64,000 nucleotides of DNA from Triatoma infestans (GCA_011037195.1 JAAEAF010002760.1:220316-284315); one strand, 5' to 3'. Numbered from the stretch's first letter, positions 22,551 to 33,392 are shown. Translations and numbers: made by a program. Notes: a model not told the origin generated them from the letters alone.

Positions 22551-23125
22551 AAAAAAAAAATCTGGTGTGAAACACTCACACAACTTTCTCTTACTCCAGT
22601 TCTCAAAATTGTAATTGACAAATTTTATAGTTTCTGTACCAAATTTAATGAAATTTGTTGTAGTTCGTCGAAAACTGAAAAAAAAAAAATCAGTAAAAGC
22701 GCTCTTCCGGTTTATTTATTTTTGTTGAAACTCGGAATTTTGGCAATCTATTTATTTCGAATTAATTTTGTTTGGATGGTAGATGGATAGATGATAATCA
22801 ACTAAGATAGCACTTTAAAGGAAAACCTAACCCCACCCCTCACACAAAAGTGCCCTCAAATGAATTTTTCTAGAGAAATATTTTAAATAAAATTTGTAGA
22901 CCATTGAATGTTTTAGTTGATATATAAATTTTAAAGAAAATCGTTGGAGCCATTTTTGAGAAAATTGCAAAAAAGTGGGAAAAAACATTCAGTAAAGTGG
23001 TACTTTTTGTCGAGGAATTTTGACCGCTGGGCTACTGTCGGATCCCATGGTGATACCAAACGGAATATCAAGTTTGAATTTTCTCAATTTTTCGTTTTTG
23101 AGCTATGCTGTTCAAATACATACAT

Positions 23126-23156
<31 letters not shown>

Positions 23157-23298
23157 TACACACACACAGTCCATTTGCTGTAAACCAATTCTTTGGACCC
23201 AGAGGACCTCAAAACGGATATTTCCGGTGAAAACTCGATATCGAAAATTTGACACGATTACAATACTTTCTCTTACAGGAGTAAGAGAAAGTAAGAAT
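22551..23298 (-). repeat. FamA copy, inverted relative to the previous one
   Basis: Starts ATCTGGTGTGAAACACTCAC and ends CAGGAGTAAGAGAAAGTAAG. One module is deleted; the TG tract here reads as (CATA)n/(CA)n at 23115-23168. Confidence 0.9.
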
Positions 23299-23479
23299 AA
23301 ACGGTTATCCCTAGGCCACTTCCTTTTCAGTCTCCCTGTTGTATTCTATGGTAAGCTTAAATTGTTGGAGATGAGAGAATAGTTATGTTTTGATAATGGT
23401 TCTTGAAACTTTTTGTATTTGGTTGTGATTGTGTCTGTCACGAATGAAAACTTGTGATTGTTCAACGAAAGAAAACTTA

Positions 23480-24250
23480 CCGGAATGTTGTTACTGGACA
23501 TAGAGAAGGCCTTCGATACCGTATGGCATGTAGGCATTCTCTATAAAACGAAACTTACGGTTTTCCGGCTTATTTGTGAATCTGGTACAATGTTACCTTG
23601 CTGACCAGAACCTTCCAGGTTCAAGTAGGTGATATTCTCTCTGACAGAAGGGGTCTAGTCTCAGGAGTTCCTCAGGGTTCTGTCGTTGGGCCGGTACTTT
23701 TCACTATTTTCCTTAATGACATAACAGTTAAAGACAATGTTTTGTTATCCCTCTTTGCCGACGACACAGCTTTGTATGTGTCGCCTTGGCGAATGGACAC
23801 AATCACTAACAGACTGACGCAGAATCTTCTTAAGTATTAAAATACTTCCATAAATGGAAAATTAAAATAAATGCAGAAAAAACCCAAGCAATATTTTTCA
23901 CAAAAAGACGACCGACTTTACAGAAACAGATAACTATAGCTAACAGACCAATAGAACGGGCCCCCACTGACAAGTACTTGGAAGTCACATTAGACAAATC
24001 ATTAACATTTACTACACACATAAACGCAATAGCTCAAAGAAGCAAAGCTTTCATACTCCAATTCTTCCCTCTCCTAAATAGACATTCTACACTGAGTGTT
24101 GGCAATGAGATACTGTTGTACAGTCCTATGCTGCTCCATGTTGGAGTATAGTCAGTGAGACCAACCTGAAGAAATTGCAAAGGGTGCAAAATAAGTTTTT
24201 AAGGTTTGCCATTGATGCTCCCAGATACACCCCAATTAAACTTTTGCACT
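23480..24250 (+). mobile_element. LINE-J RT fragment with intact FADD
   Basis: MLLLDIEKAFDTVWHVGILY (about 23484-23545) carries the first catalytic Asp region. After a frameshift come SGVPQGSVVGPVLFTIFLND and LFADDTALYVSPWR (FADD 23754-23765), and after a second shift near 23835 FHKWKIKINAEKTQAIFFTK, then KYLEVTLDKSL and KKLQRVQNKFLRFAIDAPRY. All conserved RT palm strings of a Jockey-like element are present in order, with three or more frame breaks and a small deletion near 24120. Both ends are truncated. Confidence 0.9.
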
Positions 24251-24559
24251 AAGAAACAAAAATAGAATTTATAAAAGAACTGTTAAAGGAAATATGTACA
24301 ACTTTTTTTTCTTAGTGCAGCTTATAGTGAAGATAACATAATCAAAAACATAGGATGGTACAATACAAATTGTCATTTTAAACATAAGAGAATTAAAAAT
24401 ATAAAATGCCCACCACATTAATAAAGAGACTACTATAGAGCTGGGTTTTTTCTTTGTCATTTTTCCCAGCACCACACTGTGAAATATATACATACTACGT
24501 GTGTAGTGGAAGAAAGCAATGAAAATAAATAGTTTTGTAAAATATATTAAATAGTAAAT
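24251..24559. other. AT-rich spacer
   Basis: Nothing recognised. Confidence 0.45.
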
Positions 24560-25035
24560 TTACCTTCAAAAATAGTGTATTTTAGTGTCAGGTACTGTAA
24601 ATTGGGGTCATTGCTAGTAGGGAAACAAAGGCACAAAATTTAATACAATGCGACTTGGCCAACTGCTTTGTTAGGGAGCATTCCTTTGATCAGTCTGTAC
24701 TCTACCTTCAGACAATACAGTCGCAATTCTGCTTCCAAAGCCAGAACACTTCAGAAGGCCAGAACAGAACACTTCAGGAATCGCTTCAGGAATGATAGAT
24801 ATTTGCCTTTATTCTAGATATACTTCTGATTTATAATTGTGATATTGTAATGTGTTAAATTTGTTTAGAAAATAATATATTTACTTTAAAACCAGTGGAA
24901 CTCTCTTAATTATTCTTAATACTTCTATCTCTATCTCCAACATACTTACAAGCCCTTTATTATACAATACCGCTCGTGCTACTACAAATACACATCATCA
25001 AACCATTACATTACACGTGATAGAGAATTTGGTAA
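24560..25035 (+). repeat. LTR-like repeat segment, copy 2
   Basis: The block at 24945-25010 (ACAAGCCCTTTA, ACCGCTCGTGCTAC, CACATCATCAAACCA) matches 13108-13190. Upstream 24745-24785 has a short direct repeat of CAGAACACTTCAG. Looks like LTR DNA of one family; no coding attached. Confidence 0.4.
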
Positions 25036-25039
25036 AGTT

Positions 25040-25270
25040 GTAAAGATGAAAATCTGGTACACTTAACATTGTAAATATGTAAATATCTGACAATAAAATA
25101 TTAGTTTATTATTATATAATGGTATATTGAGGTAAGTGTGTAGTATAAGGTTTGAGATATAGTAGGGTGCGTCAGTAATATGTCGTAGAAGTTTAGATTG
25201 AAAAGTCCTGTATTCTGTACAGATTAGAAAGTATGATAGAGGCAACAATTAACATTCTTATTAATATTAT
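25040..25270 (-). mobile_element. LINE-J C-terminal scrap
   Basis: Minus frame CTEYRTFQSKLLRHITDAPY, then YISNLILHTYLNIPL, matching the C-terminal text seen at 10500-10560 and 29620-29700. Confidence 0.75.
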
Positions 25271-25590
25271 GTACATTATAGATCCTGCAATATGTTACAA
25301 TGGCACTTTACAGGAAAGCCTAACATTATCCACCCACCAAAACAACCCTATAATTAATTTTTCCAAAAAAGTGTATGAAATAAAAATTGCGTAGCTCCTT
25401 TTTGTGTTTAGTTGATAAGCCAAGTTTAAAGAAGATCGTTGCAGCTGTCTTCTAGAAAATTCCAGAATTACTGAAAATCCATTCAGAAATGGGGGTATAT
25501 CCGGTAGACCGAAATCTGATTGTCGTGTCCACTGGTAGCAACTAAACGACTTTGTTGCGTTTTTTTTGTTCCTGTACAATAAAGTGTAGT
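25271..25590 (-). repeat. FamA2 copy
   Basis: AATGGCACTTTACAGGAAAG, AATTGCGTAGCTCC, AAGAAGATCGTTG, CCGAAATCTGATTGTC. Same subfamily as 20856-21365. Confidence 0.6.
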
Positions 25591-25857
25591 TTGTTTGTAT
25601 ATTAAATTATAATTATTTATTCATGGCATAGAGGGGGTGGGATAAGTAAAGCAAAAAATATGTTGTTTAGAAAGTTAAAGAAATAGCCGGGATTGTTTTA
25701 ATTATGACTGGGCAACTGGAAATATTTTCCAACAATACACCGGGAATTAGAAGACTAAATCAACTTCGAAACTGAATCTGTAATATATACTTTCCTCAAT
25801 CATTCATCAATCCTGGAATCAATCAATTCGATTAACTTATTCCTATATAATATTAAT
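25591..25857. other. AT-rich spacer
   Basis: Nothing recognised. Confidence 0.45.
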
Positions 25858-26711
25858 AAAAAAAAATCTAGTGTGAAACACTCACACAACTTTCTCTTAC
25901 TCCAGTTCTCAAAATTATAATTGACAAATGTTATAGTTAGTGGACCAAATTTAATGTAATTCGTCGAAAACTGAAAAAACTGTTCCGTAAAAGAGCACTT
26001 CCGGTTTACTAATTTTCTTGAAACTTGGAATTTTGGCCATCTATTTATTTCTAATTAATTTTGTTTGGATGATAGAATTGTATAATCAACTATGATAGCA
26101 TTTTAAAGAAAAACATAACCCCACCCCTTCCCTAAAAATACCCTTAAATAATGTTTCTAGAGAAATGTTATAAGTAAAAGTTGTAGATCTTTGTAGTTGC
26201 GTAGTTTATATAAGAAGTTCCAAGAAAATCATCGGAGCCATTTTTGAGAAAATCGCAAAAAGTGAAAAAAAAAAACATTTAGTAAAGTGGTAAAGTAAAC
26301 GCACTTCCGGTTATGCGATTTATTTCAAACATGGAATTTCAACAATATATTTAATTCTAATTAACATTATTTAGATAAGCGAATTGTCCAATAAACTGAA
26401 ATAGCACTTTAGATGAAAACCTAACCCCACACCTCCCCCCAAAAGTGCCCTTAAATGAATTTTTCTAGAGAAATGTTTCAAATAAAAGTTGTAGTTCTTT
26501 GTATGAGTAGTTGAGTATAAAGTTTGAAGAAAATCGTTGGAGCTATTTTTGAGAAAATCGCAAAAAAGTAAACAAACCAATTAGTAAAGTGGTACTTTCC
26601 GGTTGTGGAATTTTGACAGATAACGCATTGTCAGATCCCATGGTGATACCTAAACGGAATATCAAGTTTAAACTTTCTACGATTTATCGTTTTTGAGCTA
26701 TGCGGTTCACA

Positions 26712-26752
<41 letters not shown>

Positions 26753-26878
26753 TATTTGCTAAAAACCACTTTTTTGGACTCAGAGGACACAAAAACGGAT
26801 ATTTCCGGTGAAAACTCGATATCGAAAATTTGACACGATTACAATACTTCCTCTTACTAGGAGTAAGAGAAAGTAATT
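25858..26878 (-). repeat. FamA copy, full length
   Basis: Terminal inverted repeats at 25889-25903 (ACTTTCTCTTACTCC) and 26860-26874 (GGAGTAAGAGAAAGT) enclose 986 bp. Outside the left repeat lies TGTGAAACACTCACACA, which every complete copy has at that end. Two complete modules plus the third partial, and the CA tract 26717-26748. Confidence 0.95.
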
Positions 26879-26907
26879 GTTGCAACACAATGTTATTTAT
26901 ATTTCCT

Positions 26908-26921
26908 ATATAATATAATAG
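26908..26921. repeat. Target-site duplication, left copy
   Basis: ATATAATATAATAG, identical to 27753-27766. Confidence 0.85.
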
Positions 26922-27752
26922 GTTGAGCCAACATTTAGCTTACGCCGACGACATGATTATTACGACGAGAACAATGGCGGCTCTTGGAGGAACCCTAGAA
27001 GAATTTGAAAGAGCTGCCAAGAAGCTAGGGTTGGAAATCAATGAAGGTAAGACAAAATATATGCGTGGAACAAGAAGAGGGGCTATTAACATTGGCACTA
27101 TAACCCTAGGTAAGCATTCTTTTGAGGAGGTGAGTAGATTTAAATACATAGGTAGTATTATTACTAACAAAAATGAAATGTCTGAAGAAATAAAAGCTCG
27201 TATTACTATTGGAAATAGATGCTTCTGGGCTCTACAGAAAGTCTTACACTATAAAGCACTGTCAATAAAAGGGAAGGTCGTTATATATAAGACCGTATTA
27301 AGGTCAATTTTCACATGTGGGAGTGAATCGTGGACGCTGACAAAGGCTGATGAAAATACTTTCAGTGTATGGGAGAGAAAGATACTGAGGAGAATTTTCG
27401 GACCTATAAGGGAAGGTGACAGGTGGAGAATCAGGACCAACCAAGAGCTGGAGGAGCTATATAAAGACAAGGATTTGGTAGGGACAATAAAAGAAGGACG
27501 CCTGAAGTGGTTGGGTCACGTGGAAAGGATGGATAGTGGCCGCATTGTCGAGAGACTCTACGATGGGCATCCTGGAGGAGCGAGAAAGAGAGGAAGGCCG
27601 AGAATAAGATGGATGGAGGATGTGGAAGATGATTTGCGGTCTTTAGGAGTGAGGAGATGGAGAAGGAATGCCCAGGATAGATCGGAATGGCAGGAAATTG
27701 TAAAGGAGGCCAAGGCCCTACAAGGGCTGTAGTGCCAGGAAAGAAGAAGAAG
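26922..27752 (+). mobile_element. Young 5'-truncated RTE-like LINE insertion
   Basis: Exactly bounded by a perfect 14-bp duplication. It starts inside the reverse-transcriptase palm and ends 20 bp after its stop codon in an (AAG)n tail. The uninterrupted frame, short 3' UTR and unmutated duplication make it the most recent insertion in the window by sequence criteria. Confidence 0.92.
26923..27732 (+). CDS. Reverse transcriptase, C-terminal 269 codons (partial, no own start)
   Basis: The frame begins at TTG because the element is 5' truncated; there is no real initiator Met. YADD (residues 7-10; 26941-26952) is the catalytic palm motif of RNA-dependent DNA polymerase, and the N-terminal endonuclease and fingers are absent. 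Later conserved strings: GNRC (97-100), GSESWTLTK (133-141), ERKILRRIFGP (151-161), RLKWLGHVERM (193-203) and GRPRIRWMEDV (224-234). These identify a large insect LINE lineage often grouped near RTE; I do not fix the clade. In a full element it would copy the element RNA at the nicked target. This copy cannot act alone. No frame break is seen over 810 bp. Confidence 0.9.
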   Translation: MSQHLAYADDMIITTRTMAALGGTLEEFERAAKKLGLEINEGKTKYMRGTRRGAINIGTITLGKHSFEEVSRFKYIGSIITNKNEMSEEIKARITIGNRCFWALQKVLHYKALSIKGKVVIYKTVLRSIFTCGSESWTLTKADENTFSVWERKILRRIFGPIREGDRWRIRTNQELEELYKDKDLVGTIKEGRLKWLGHVERMDSGRIVERLYDGHPGGARKRGRPRIRWMEDVEDDLRSLGVRRWRRNAQDRSEWQEIVKEAKALQGL

Positions 27753-27766
27753 ATATAATATAATAG
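27753..27766. repeat. Target-site duplication, right copy
   Basis: ATATAATATAATAG, identical to 26908-26921. Confidence 0.85.
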
Positions 27767-28660
27767 ATATGCGATGTATTATGGATACATTATTTATCAA
27801 ATAAAACTTTTTTTTCTTTTATTCATTTTGTTTCATCGTTTCATTAAGAAATATTAAATTTAAAAAATATATTTTCCAAAATTTTCGCCACCAAAGAATT
27901 TAAGATTATAATTTCCTGTTTTGAATACGTTAAAAAATTGATATTATTGCACATGACAAAATGTGCGTCTATTTCAAAGCTGGTTTTGATTTAATTAAAG
28001 TTTTATATCATCTTATAAGACCGGTTTTAGAAATGATATATGTATATTGTCATAAAACCAAGTGTGGCATGATACTGACGCGCTAACGTCATTCCATCGT
28101 AATATACACTCTTTGGCTGCTTCTTCTTCTTCTCCTATTACCTTTTCTTCAAGTTCACTCTTTCATTTTATTTTTATTTTTTAACCCCTATACCTGATCT
28201 TTCTCTCAGGTTATAGTTAATAAACTCTCTGAAAGTTGTTTTATTTTATTTCTCTTGTTTTTATATCAACATCTTTAGCTCTCTTTCATAATCGACCTTG
28301 TCCATCTTTATTCTTGTCTTCTCTTTTTCTCTCAGTCAATCTATCATATCCTTTATAGTGGCATTAGTAAGTGTCGTCGGTTTGCAAACCGGTAACTCTT
28401 CAACCATAAACAGCGGTACTGCCCAATTAATAATATTGACCAGCATAATATTATTTTTATTTATTATTACAATTAACTGACAAACAATTTGCCCTTGATA
28501 TGAGACGCTGCAATTGAAAAAAATAAAAATACTAAAAAAATTAAAGCTATTTTTATATTGAATAACGGTATTATTAATTAATTCAATCGCAATAATAAGT
28601 TTAATTGAAGTATTTGTCACTTTGAAAACTTAAAGAATTTAATCTACACTTCCCACCCAG
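27767..28660. other. AT-rich spacer
   Basis: No gene supported. A 60-codon hydrophobic frame at 28298-28480 has a TTG start and no similarity I recognise. CGGTTTGCAAACCG (about 28379) is a perfect 14-bp palindrome. Confidence 0.45.
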
Positions 28661-28666
28661 TAATAT

Positions 28667-29105
28667 ATGCAATTTTTTGTTTGTTTTGTAACTTTTGTTT
28701 TTCCACTTTCTTATTCTTCATCCAGCAGAAAGATTTTGTTTCAAGTTAGTAGCGCACAAAGATCTCTGCTTTCTCATAAGTGGGTGCAGGAGTTTCACAG
28801 AAGAGTTTTCTTGTCCCTGTATTCTACGCAGTATACACATCCATTTACACAACTTTGTTCATATGCAGATGATACCGCTGCCGGATAAATATCAACACCC
28901 AAAAATGCCAACATACCGGTGGGGCTCTTACCCTCCTATTTTTTTTATCAACAGTAATAATCTACCTGTCACAGATATGGTTGCATAATCTTGGCCTCCC
29001 CATAGACAGCGATTTATGTAGAACCCACACTAAACGTGTCAAACTTCTTTGAAGACTATCTAAATTATCCACGGAACTGAAAAGACTGATATATACATAT
29101 TAAGA
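28667..29105 (+). mobile_element. LINE-J RT fragment, degraded
   Basis: LCSYADDTA (YADD 28862-28873) preceded by a decayed SLLSHKWVQEFHRRVFLSLY that aligns to the usual AGVPQGS...Y segment. Followed about 100 bp later by LGLPIDSDLCRTHTKRVKLL, the segment after YADD in Jockey-like RTs. Catalytic Asp pair kept, flanks broken. Confidence 0.7.
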
Positions 29106-29526
29106 TTCTTGAACCTATTTATTTTTTATTGAAAAAAACACAACACTTGGTGGGTGGTCCATGGGCTCTATAGCCCATATAGAAGACCCTAACCTAAATG
29201 GTGCCCCTAACGCTAAGCATGACGCCTTGAAACAATGGAAATGAATTTAACTAAGCTAATCCTAACCTATAGCCCCCCCCCAGTACTCGATATTCCTGGG
29301 GGGAACAAAGAACCTAACCTATCCCTGTCATTAACCTATCTTCCATTCATTCCAGTTAAAATTTATTTACACCCTTGCCCTCTAACCTCGTTCACCTAAC
29401 CATGCACATTCTTACGCCCCTCAGCACTCCATATTCCTGGGGGATACGAGAAAACTCTACATCTAATCTTACAAACTAGCCTAAAACTAAGGATCATAAC
29501 TAACCGCTAGCCTGAAACCCGCATTC
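29106..29526 (+). other. C-rich spacer with a repeated 3'-UTR-like motif
   Basis: Two copies of a motif: CCCAGTACTCGATATTCCTG then GGGG (about 29279-29301), and CTCAGCACTCCATATTCCTG then GGGG (about 29418-29441). Many CCTAACCTA-like strings. No coding frame. May be UTR of a retroelement. Confidence 0.4.
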
Positions 29527-29826
29527 ATGCAACATTCACGCAGAATTCATAAACCCATATGGATTTACGGATTAGAACTGGGGGATAGAGGCCAAACCGA
29601 AGAAGTATTCAGATATTCAAATCCAAAACTGCTTCGACAGAAGATAGTTGACGCTCCCTACTATGTCACAAACGTCACTCTCCATAACGATCTCAACATC
29701 CTTTTCGTATATCAACTTGTCAAGACTAAGTATCTACGATTCCATACCGCTCTTTCTTATTGCTCTAATCCAATTGTACACTCACTCACCTCTACTAGTA
29801 TACCTGAGAATCCTCTCGTCAAATGA
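29527..29826 (+). mobile_element. LINE-J C-terminus, about 95 open codons
   Basis: PIWIYGLELGDRGQ, then NPKLLRQKIVDAPYYVTNVT, LHNDLNI and FHTALSYCSNPIV, with a stop at 29826. It is the best-preserved C-terminus of this LINE family here; the text parallels 10460-10620 (minus). 5' truncated. The hammerhead-like motif lies 105 bp downstream and belongs to a different repeat. Confidence 0.85.
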
Positions 29827-29930
29827 TTCTGAAATTTCCTTAATAATTGATTAAAAATTTCTACTGCACTGAATGTATCAAGTAAATTTGATCTGTGCAA
29901 ATCTATGTTATCACACTGTTTGACAAAAAG

Positions 29931-29968
29931 CATCCTGATGATGGGCGAACGCCCGAAACCGGTCGATG
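29931..29968 (+). ncRNA. Hammerhead-ribozyme-like motif, complete
   Basis: All elements of a type I hammerhead occur in order. Stem I 5' strand is CATC (29931-29934), then core CTGATGA (29935-29941), a bulged T, and stem II GGGC/GCCC with loop GAAC (29943-29954). GAAA follows (29955-29958), with the palindromic stem III A-CCGG-T (29958-29963), cleavage-site C (29964) and stem I 3' strand GATG (29965-29968). All conserved core bases are present. A stem III too short to fold alone but self-complementary is a known feature of hammerheads in Penelope-like elements and retrozymes, which can act as dimers. The surrounding repeat occurs again at 56810, 57601 (minus) and 58162. Activity is untested. 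Confidence 0.75.
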
Positions 29969-31299
29969 ACCACAAAAGGAAGCAGGCTATCACGGAAAAT
30001 ATCTCTGATGATTTCTACTGCATCCTGTAGAGAGTTCTACTATTGGATAGATTTTCTACCTATCATTGGATGAAGTTCGGGCAGAAGTAAAAACAAGATA
30101 TGTGCATCCTATATTGTCGTAGACTGACAACAATAAGTACTGTGAATTGATCCAATTCTGTAGAGATAATTACTGTTAGCACCCATACCCTCTTAAGAAA
30201 TGTGTAAAAGCAGCGTCAAATCTTGCCGACTATTTTTCCATAAAAAAATCTGCAAGTAACAAAATTAATTAGGAAAAGAAATAACTTTTGAAATAGATAA
30301 TGACTAAACACTAGTTGTAACGAGACACAGACGATGTACAAAATTTTCCTCAATCGCCAGTCTGATTAGAGTAATGTGAGATACAAAACTTGTAAATGGC
30401 ATTTAACGTCTCAACATAAATTTGATGAATCAGGCTGGCGTTAAAGGAAAATCTGAAACTGGTCAGAATGAATGAAGAAAAAAAATCATGCCATTCGACA
30501 TAATTTGTAAACATTCTTTTCTGCTATAATAAACATGATATATATACTCCGTTAACCACCTTATAATCTCCCATGTACCATCAACCAGTGTGGTTTGTGA
30601 CAGAAACATTATAGCTCAAGTCATCTCTCTACATGAATTTATTGAAAACCTTACTGTGAAGTAGGATCAAAAATCCGAAACCGGTCAGAACCAAAACAAT
30701 GAAGCATGTTACGACGGATAAAATCATAGATGTTATTCAGCATCAAGAAACCAACCACATCTACAAAAAATAAAAGAATTATCAAACATGCTACACATTA
30801 TTGATAGTACTAATCAATCTCCAAGTAATCAAGTTTGAATATATAATATAAAAACATATATAATTTCCCAAATTTAAATATGGAATATTAATAATAAAAA
30901 TATTATTAGCCTGCCAATTAATGTTTAATGGCTACAAAAATAATTCCTTTATTCCACTAAATAGCATTTTAAAAATAGAAACGGTTAAAGAAAAAAATTA
31001 ATTAACTCACGTACGTATGTACAAGTGCATAATTCTGTTTTAAATTTACTGCAATTGGCTGTGAATTTGTGTCACACGTTATTTTTAGTGAACAGTTCGG
31101 GCACCTGCCCAGTAAACAGAATACAACACTCAAGATCTAATCTAACCTTCTTTAAAGTGTAATTTATATTGAATTTTCATTTTTTCTCAAATTTAGCTAA
31201 ATAAATACTCTATCAATCAAATCAATGTTGTTGATAATAAATAATCATTTAAAGTTCTATTATTAATAATTTATATTAGTATGTCATAGGAAAATTGAT
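29969..31299. other. Spacer with two decayed ribozyme-like motifs
   Basis: At 30434-30466: CTGGCG, then AATCTGAAACTGGTC. At 30654-30687: CTGTGAAG, then AAATCCGAAACCGGTCAG. Both keep the GAAAC..GGTC half but not the CTGATGA core. They seem to be old relatives. Otherwise nothing recognised. Confidence 0.4.
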
Positions 31300-31309
31300 T
31301 CTTATATTT

Positions 31310-31552
31310 GAAACAAACCTATGGCATTGCAGCCCATGAAGGGCCAAGTCTTGCCAGATGGCGATTTGAATAGGGGTGGGGAGTTAGCACGCCATTTAGT
31401 TTCGGCCTTTGCTACTTAGGGCGCTACAAACTGTAGCTTCCCACTTTTTATCATAATGCTGTGTCAATACCGACTTTGGCCTCACGGGAATCAAACCCTG
31501 AATTCTCGCACGAAAGGCAAGTGCGCTAGCCACTAGACCAACGCGTAAGGAC
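31310..31552 (-). mobile_element. SINE-2 (tRNA-headed), copy 1, with target-site duplication
   Basis: Sense head GCGTTGGTCTAGTGGCTAGC (A box TGGTCTAGTGG) and GGGTTTGATTCC (B box) at normal tRNA spacing. The body is GAAGCTACAGTTTGTAGCG, then CCATCTGGC. A 10-bp duplication TCTTATATTT flanks it (31300-31309 and 31553-31562). The body recurs at 47345-47527. Its long unrelated 3' body shows it is not a tRNA gene. Confidence 0.85.
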
Positions 31553-31562
31553 TCTTATATTT

Positions 31563-31917
31563 AAAGTAATATATCAAATATTTGTACAAAAAAATGAAAA
31601 TTCCATTGTTTTTTATGATATGATTATCATAATATATTTATAAAGTACTAATAAACTATAGAGTACTTCGCTCCCAAAATACGGTTTCTGTAAAAAAAGC
31701 AATCGATTTGTCAAATTTAATTGAAGTCAAGAAAAGAATCAAGTTTTAGTGAGAATAAGTGTTATGACAATACATATTATTAAACATGCTTGTACAATTG
31801 CTTGTGGTTGAAAAAATAAGCTTGTTATTTGCTTAGCTCTTATCGAGCCTCTAATGGACCTCTGATGATACTGCAATTATTGTGTTAAACTTTAGACATT
31901 GGTTTTATTATAATAAT
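31563..31917. other. AT-rich spacer
   Basis: Nothing recognised. Confidence 0.5.
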
Positions 31918-32360
31918 TTTTTTTTTTTTTTTTATTATGGTTAATGGCATCGACTGCTTTGGTCTTTAGCCATATTTCTTTCTCTTAAAAATCTTACACC
32001 AGTATATATACAGGTACAACACCAACAAATTCTAATTTTTATAAGTTCATGCATGTCCAAATAAAAAGGATTGAGTCCATTCGCAGGAAAGAACTATCGG
32101 CTTATCTATACATCAAACACTCTCACACTCACACAGGTGCCGGGGTTGCCAATCCCGGCTCAGACCCTCCCCTCCTAGAATCAGTGGCTCCCAAATAGAA
32201 ACAAAGTGCAGAAAAGGTTTCCTAAACGACCAAAAGTTGCCACCCCTGGCCGATATTGGCCCCCCACACTCATTCACACAAATCTTTCATTCCTATAAAA
32301 ATTAAAATCTAATACTATAACTTAACTACTACTGGGATTGTTTTTTAAATGGCAGCAGAA
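31918..32360 (-). mobile_element. Possible polyadenylated retroelement 3' UTR
   Basis: The minus strand ends CAGTCGATGCCATTAACCAT, then AATA and an A tract (T run 31918-31933). Upstream is GC-richer sequence with GGCCGATATTGGCC (about 32247-32262). No coding frame is left; the class is inferred only from the A tail and composition. Confidence 0.35.
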
Positions 32361-32559
32361 AAAAGTATAAATTTGAACGAGGTTACTCTTAATCCAGCCC
32401 GCAAGGGGTATCTATTGCTTGCAGTTACTTGAGGAGTAGCGACCTCACGGGTTACCACAGATCAGTACTCCATGCTCGTCAGAACACTACACAATACACT
32501 TAAACTACATATACTCTACATCTTACAGGCAAGGACGAACATAGTACACAAACGAGGTT

Positions 32560-33392
32560 CTCCGTCCCTAGTTAACTGGCGTAAGCCAAGGGAGAAGGAA
32601 GAGATTAGCTGAGTGGTAGCGCGCTGGCCTAGCTACGCGGAGGTAACGTGTTTGAATCCCAGCATGCTGACCTTAGATTTTCTTTTCCTAGGAGCCTCTA
32701 GAATTCACTGTCCGGTTATGGGCGACGTTGTCTATAGCTGGAGGACACTGCTCGGAGGCCGGCAATGCACTGAGAAGGCTCCGGGAGGCACAATAGATCT
32801 TTCAGTTTGTAGTGCGATAATCCCCTAGAACAATCTATATATCTACTCTTAATCCATCATGGTCACAAAAAGGGACCTTCATGGCGACCTACTTAGCCCA
32901 TTGTTTTCAATATTTGCCAGATAGATGCAGAAGATTTTCTAAAATACAAAACTTATATAGAAGCACCTTCAAACAATGGAATTTTGATTTTAATTAGGCA
33001 TATTGTGCATTGACGAGAAAGAAAATATCAAGTTTGAACACTCTACAGTTCCCTCAGAGCCCTCCAAAAATTTTAATTTTCCCTAGGAGATATTTTGTTA
33101 AAACACACACGCACACACATATACAGAGCATCCGCTAAAAGCATTTTTTCGCACTCAGTGAACCGATCACAAAACTTGCATTACCGAGGAAAATTCAATT
33201 TTGGAAAAAACTTGTCGCGATGGGAATTTACTTCCTGTTATTAGGGAGTAAGAGAAAGTAAAAATTATATCATTTCTGCTTTAAAAGAATTTTATGAATT
33301 TAAACTATGTATCAATTAGGATAATAGAAATATATATAGAGTTTTTACACCAGATTTCTTTCTTTTATCTCCTTTTATAACTTAAACTATTA
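32560..33392 (+). repeat. Inverted duplication unit, right copy (partner 4565-5410)
   Basis: Reverse complement of 4565-5410, beginning CCGTCCCTAGTTAACTGGCG and ending near CCTTTTATAACTTAAA. The shared SINE-1b, unique middle and FamA-variant join at the same bases in both copies. Confidence 0.85.
32588..32832 (+). mobile_element. SINE-1b within duplication unit
   Basis: Head AAGGAAGAGATTAGCTGAGT, then GGTAGCGCGCTGG, B-box-like GTTTGAATCCC, body CCTAGGAGCCTCTAGAATTC, tail GGCACAATAGATCTTTCAG then TGCGATAATCCCCTAG. No target duplication, as expected for a copy moved with its surroundings. Confidence 0.85.

Noticed and set aside
23020..23382. 120-codon frame across the TG/TATG tract
   Set aside because: Encoded entirely by FamA repeat DNA and a simple repeat; no natural protein composition.
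28298..28480. 60-codon hydrophobic frame as a small membrane protein
   Set aside because: TTG start, T-rich composition and no supporting signal; likely chance.
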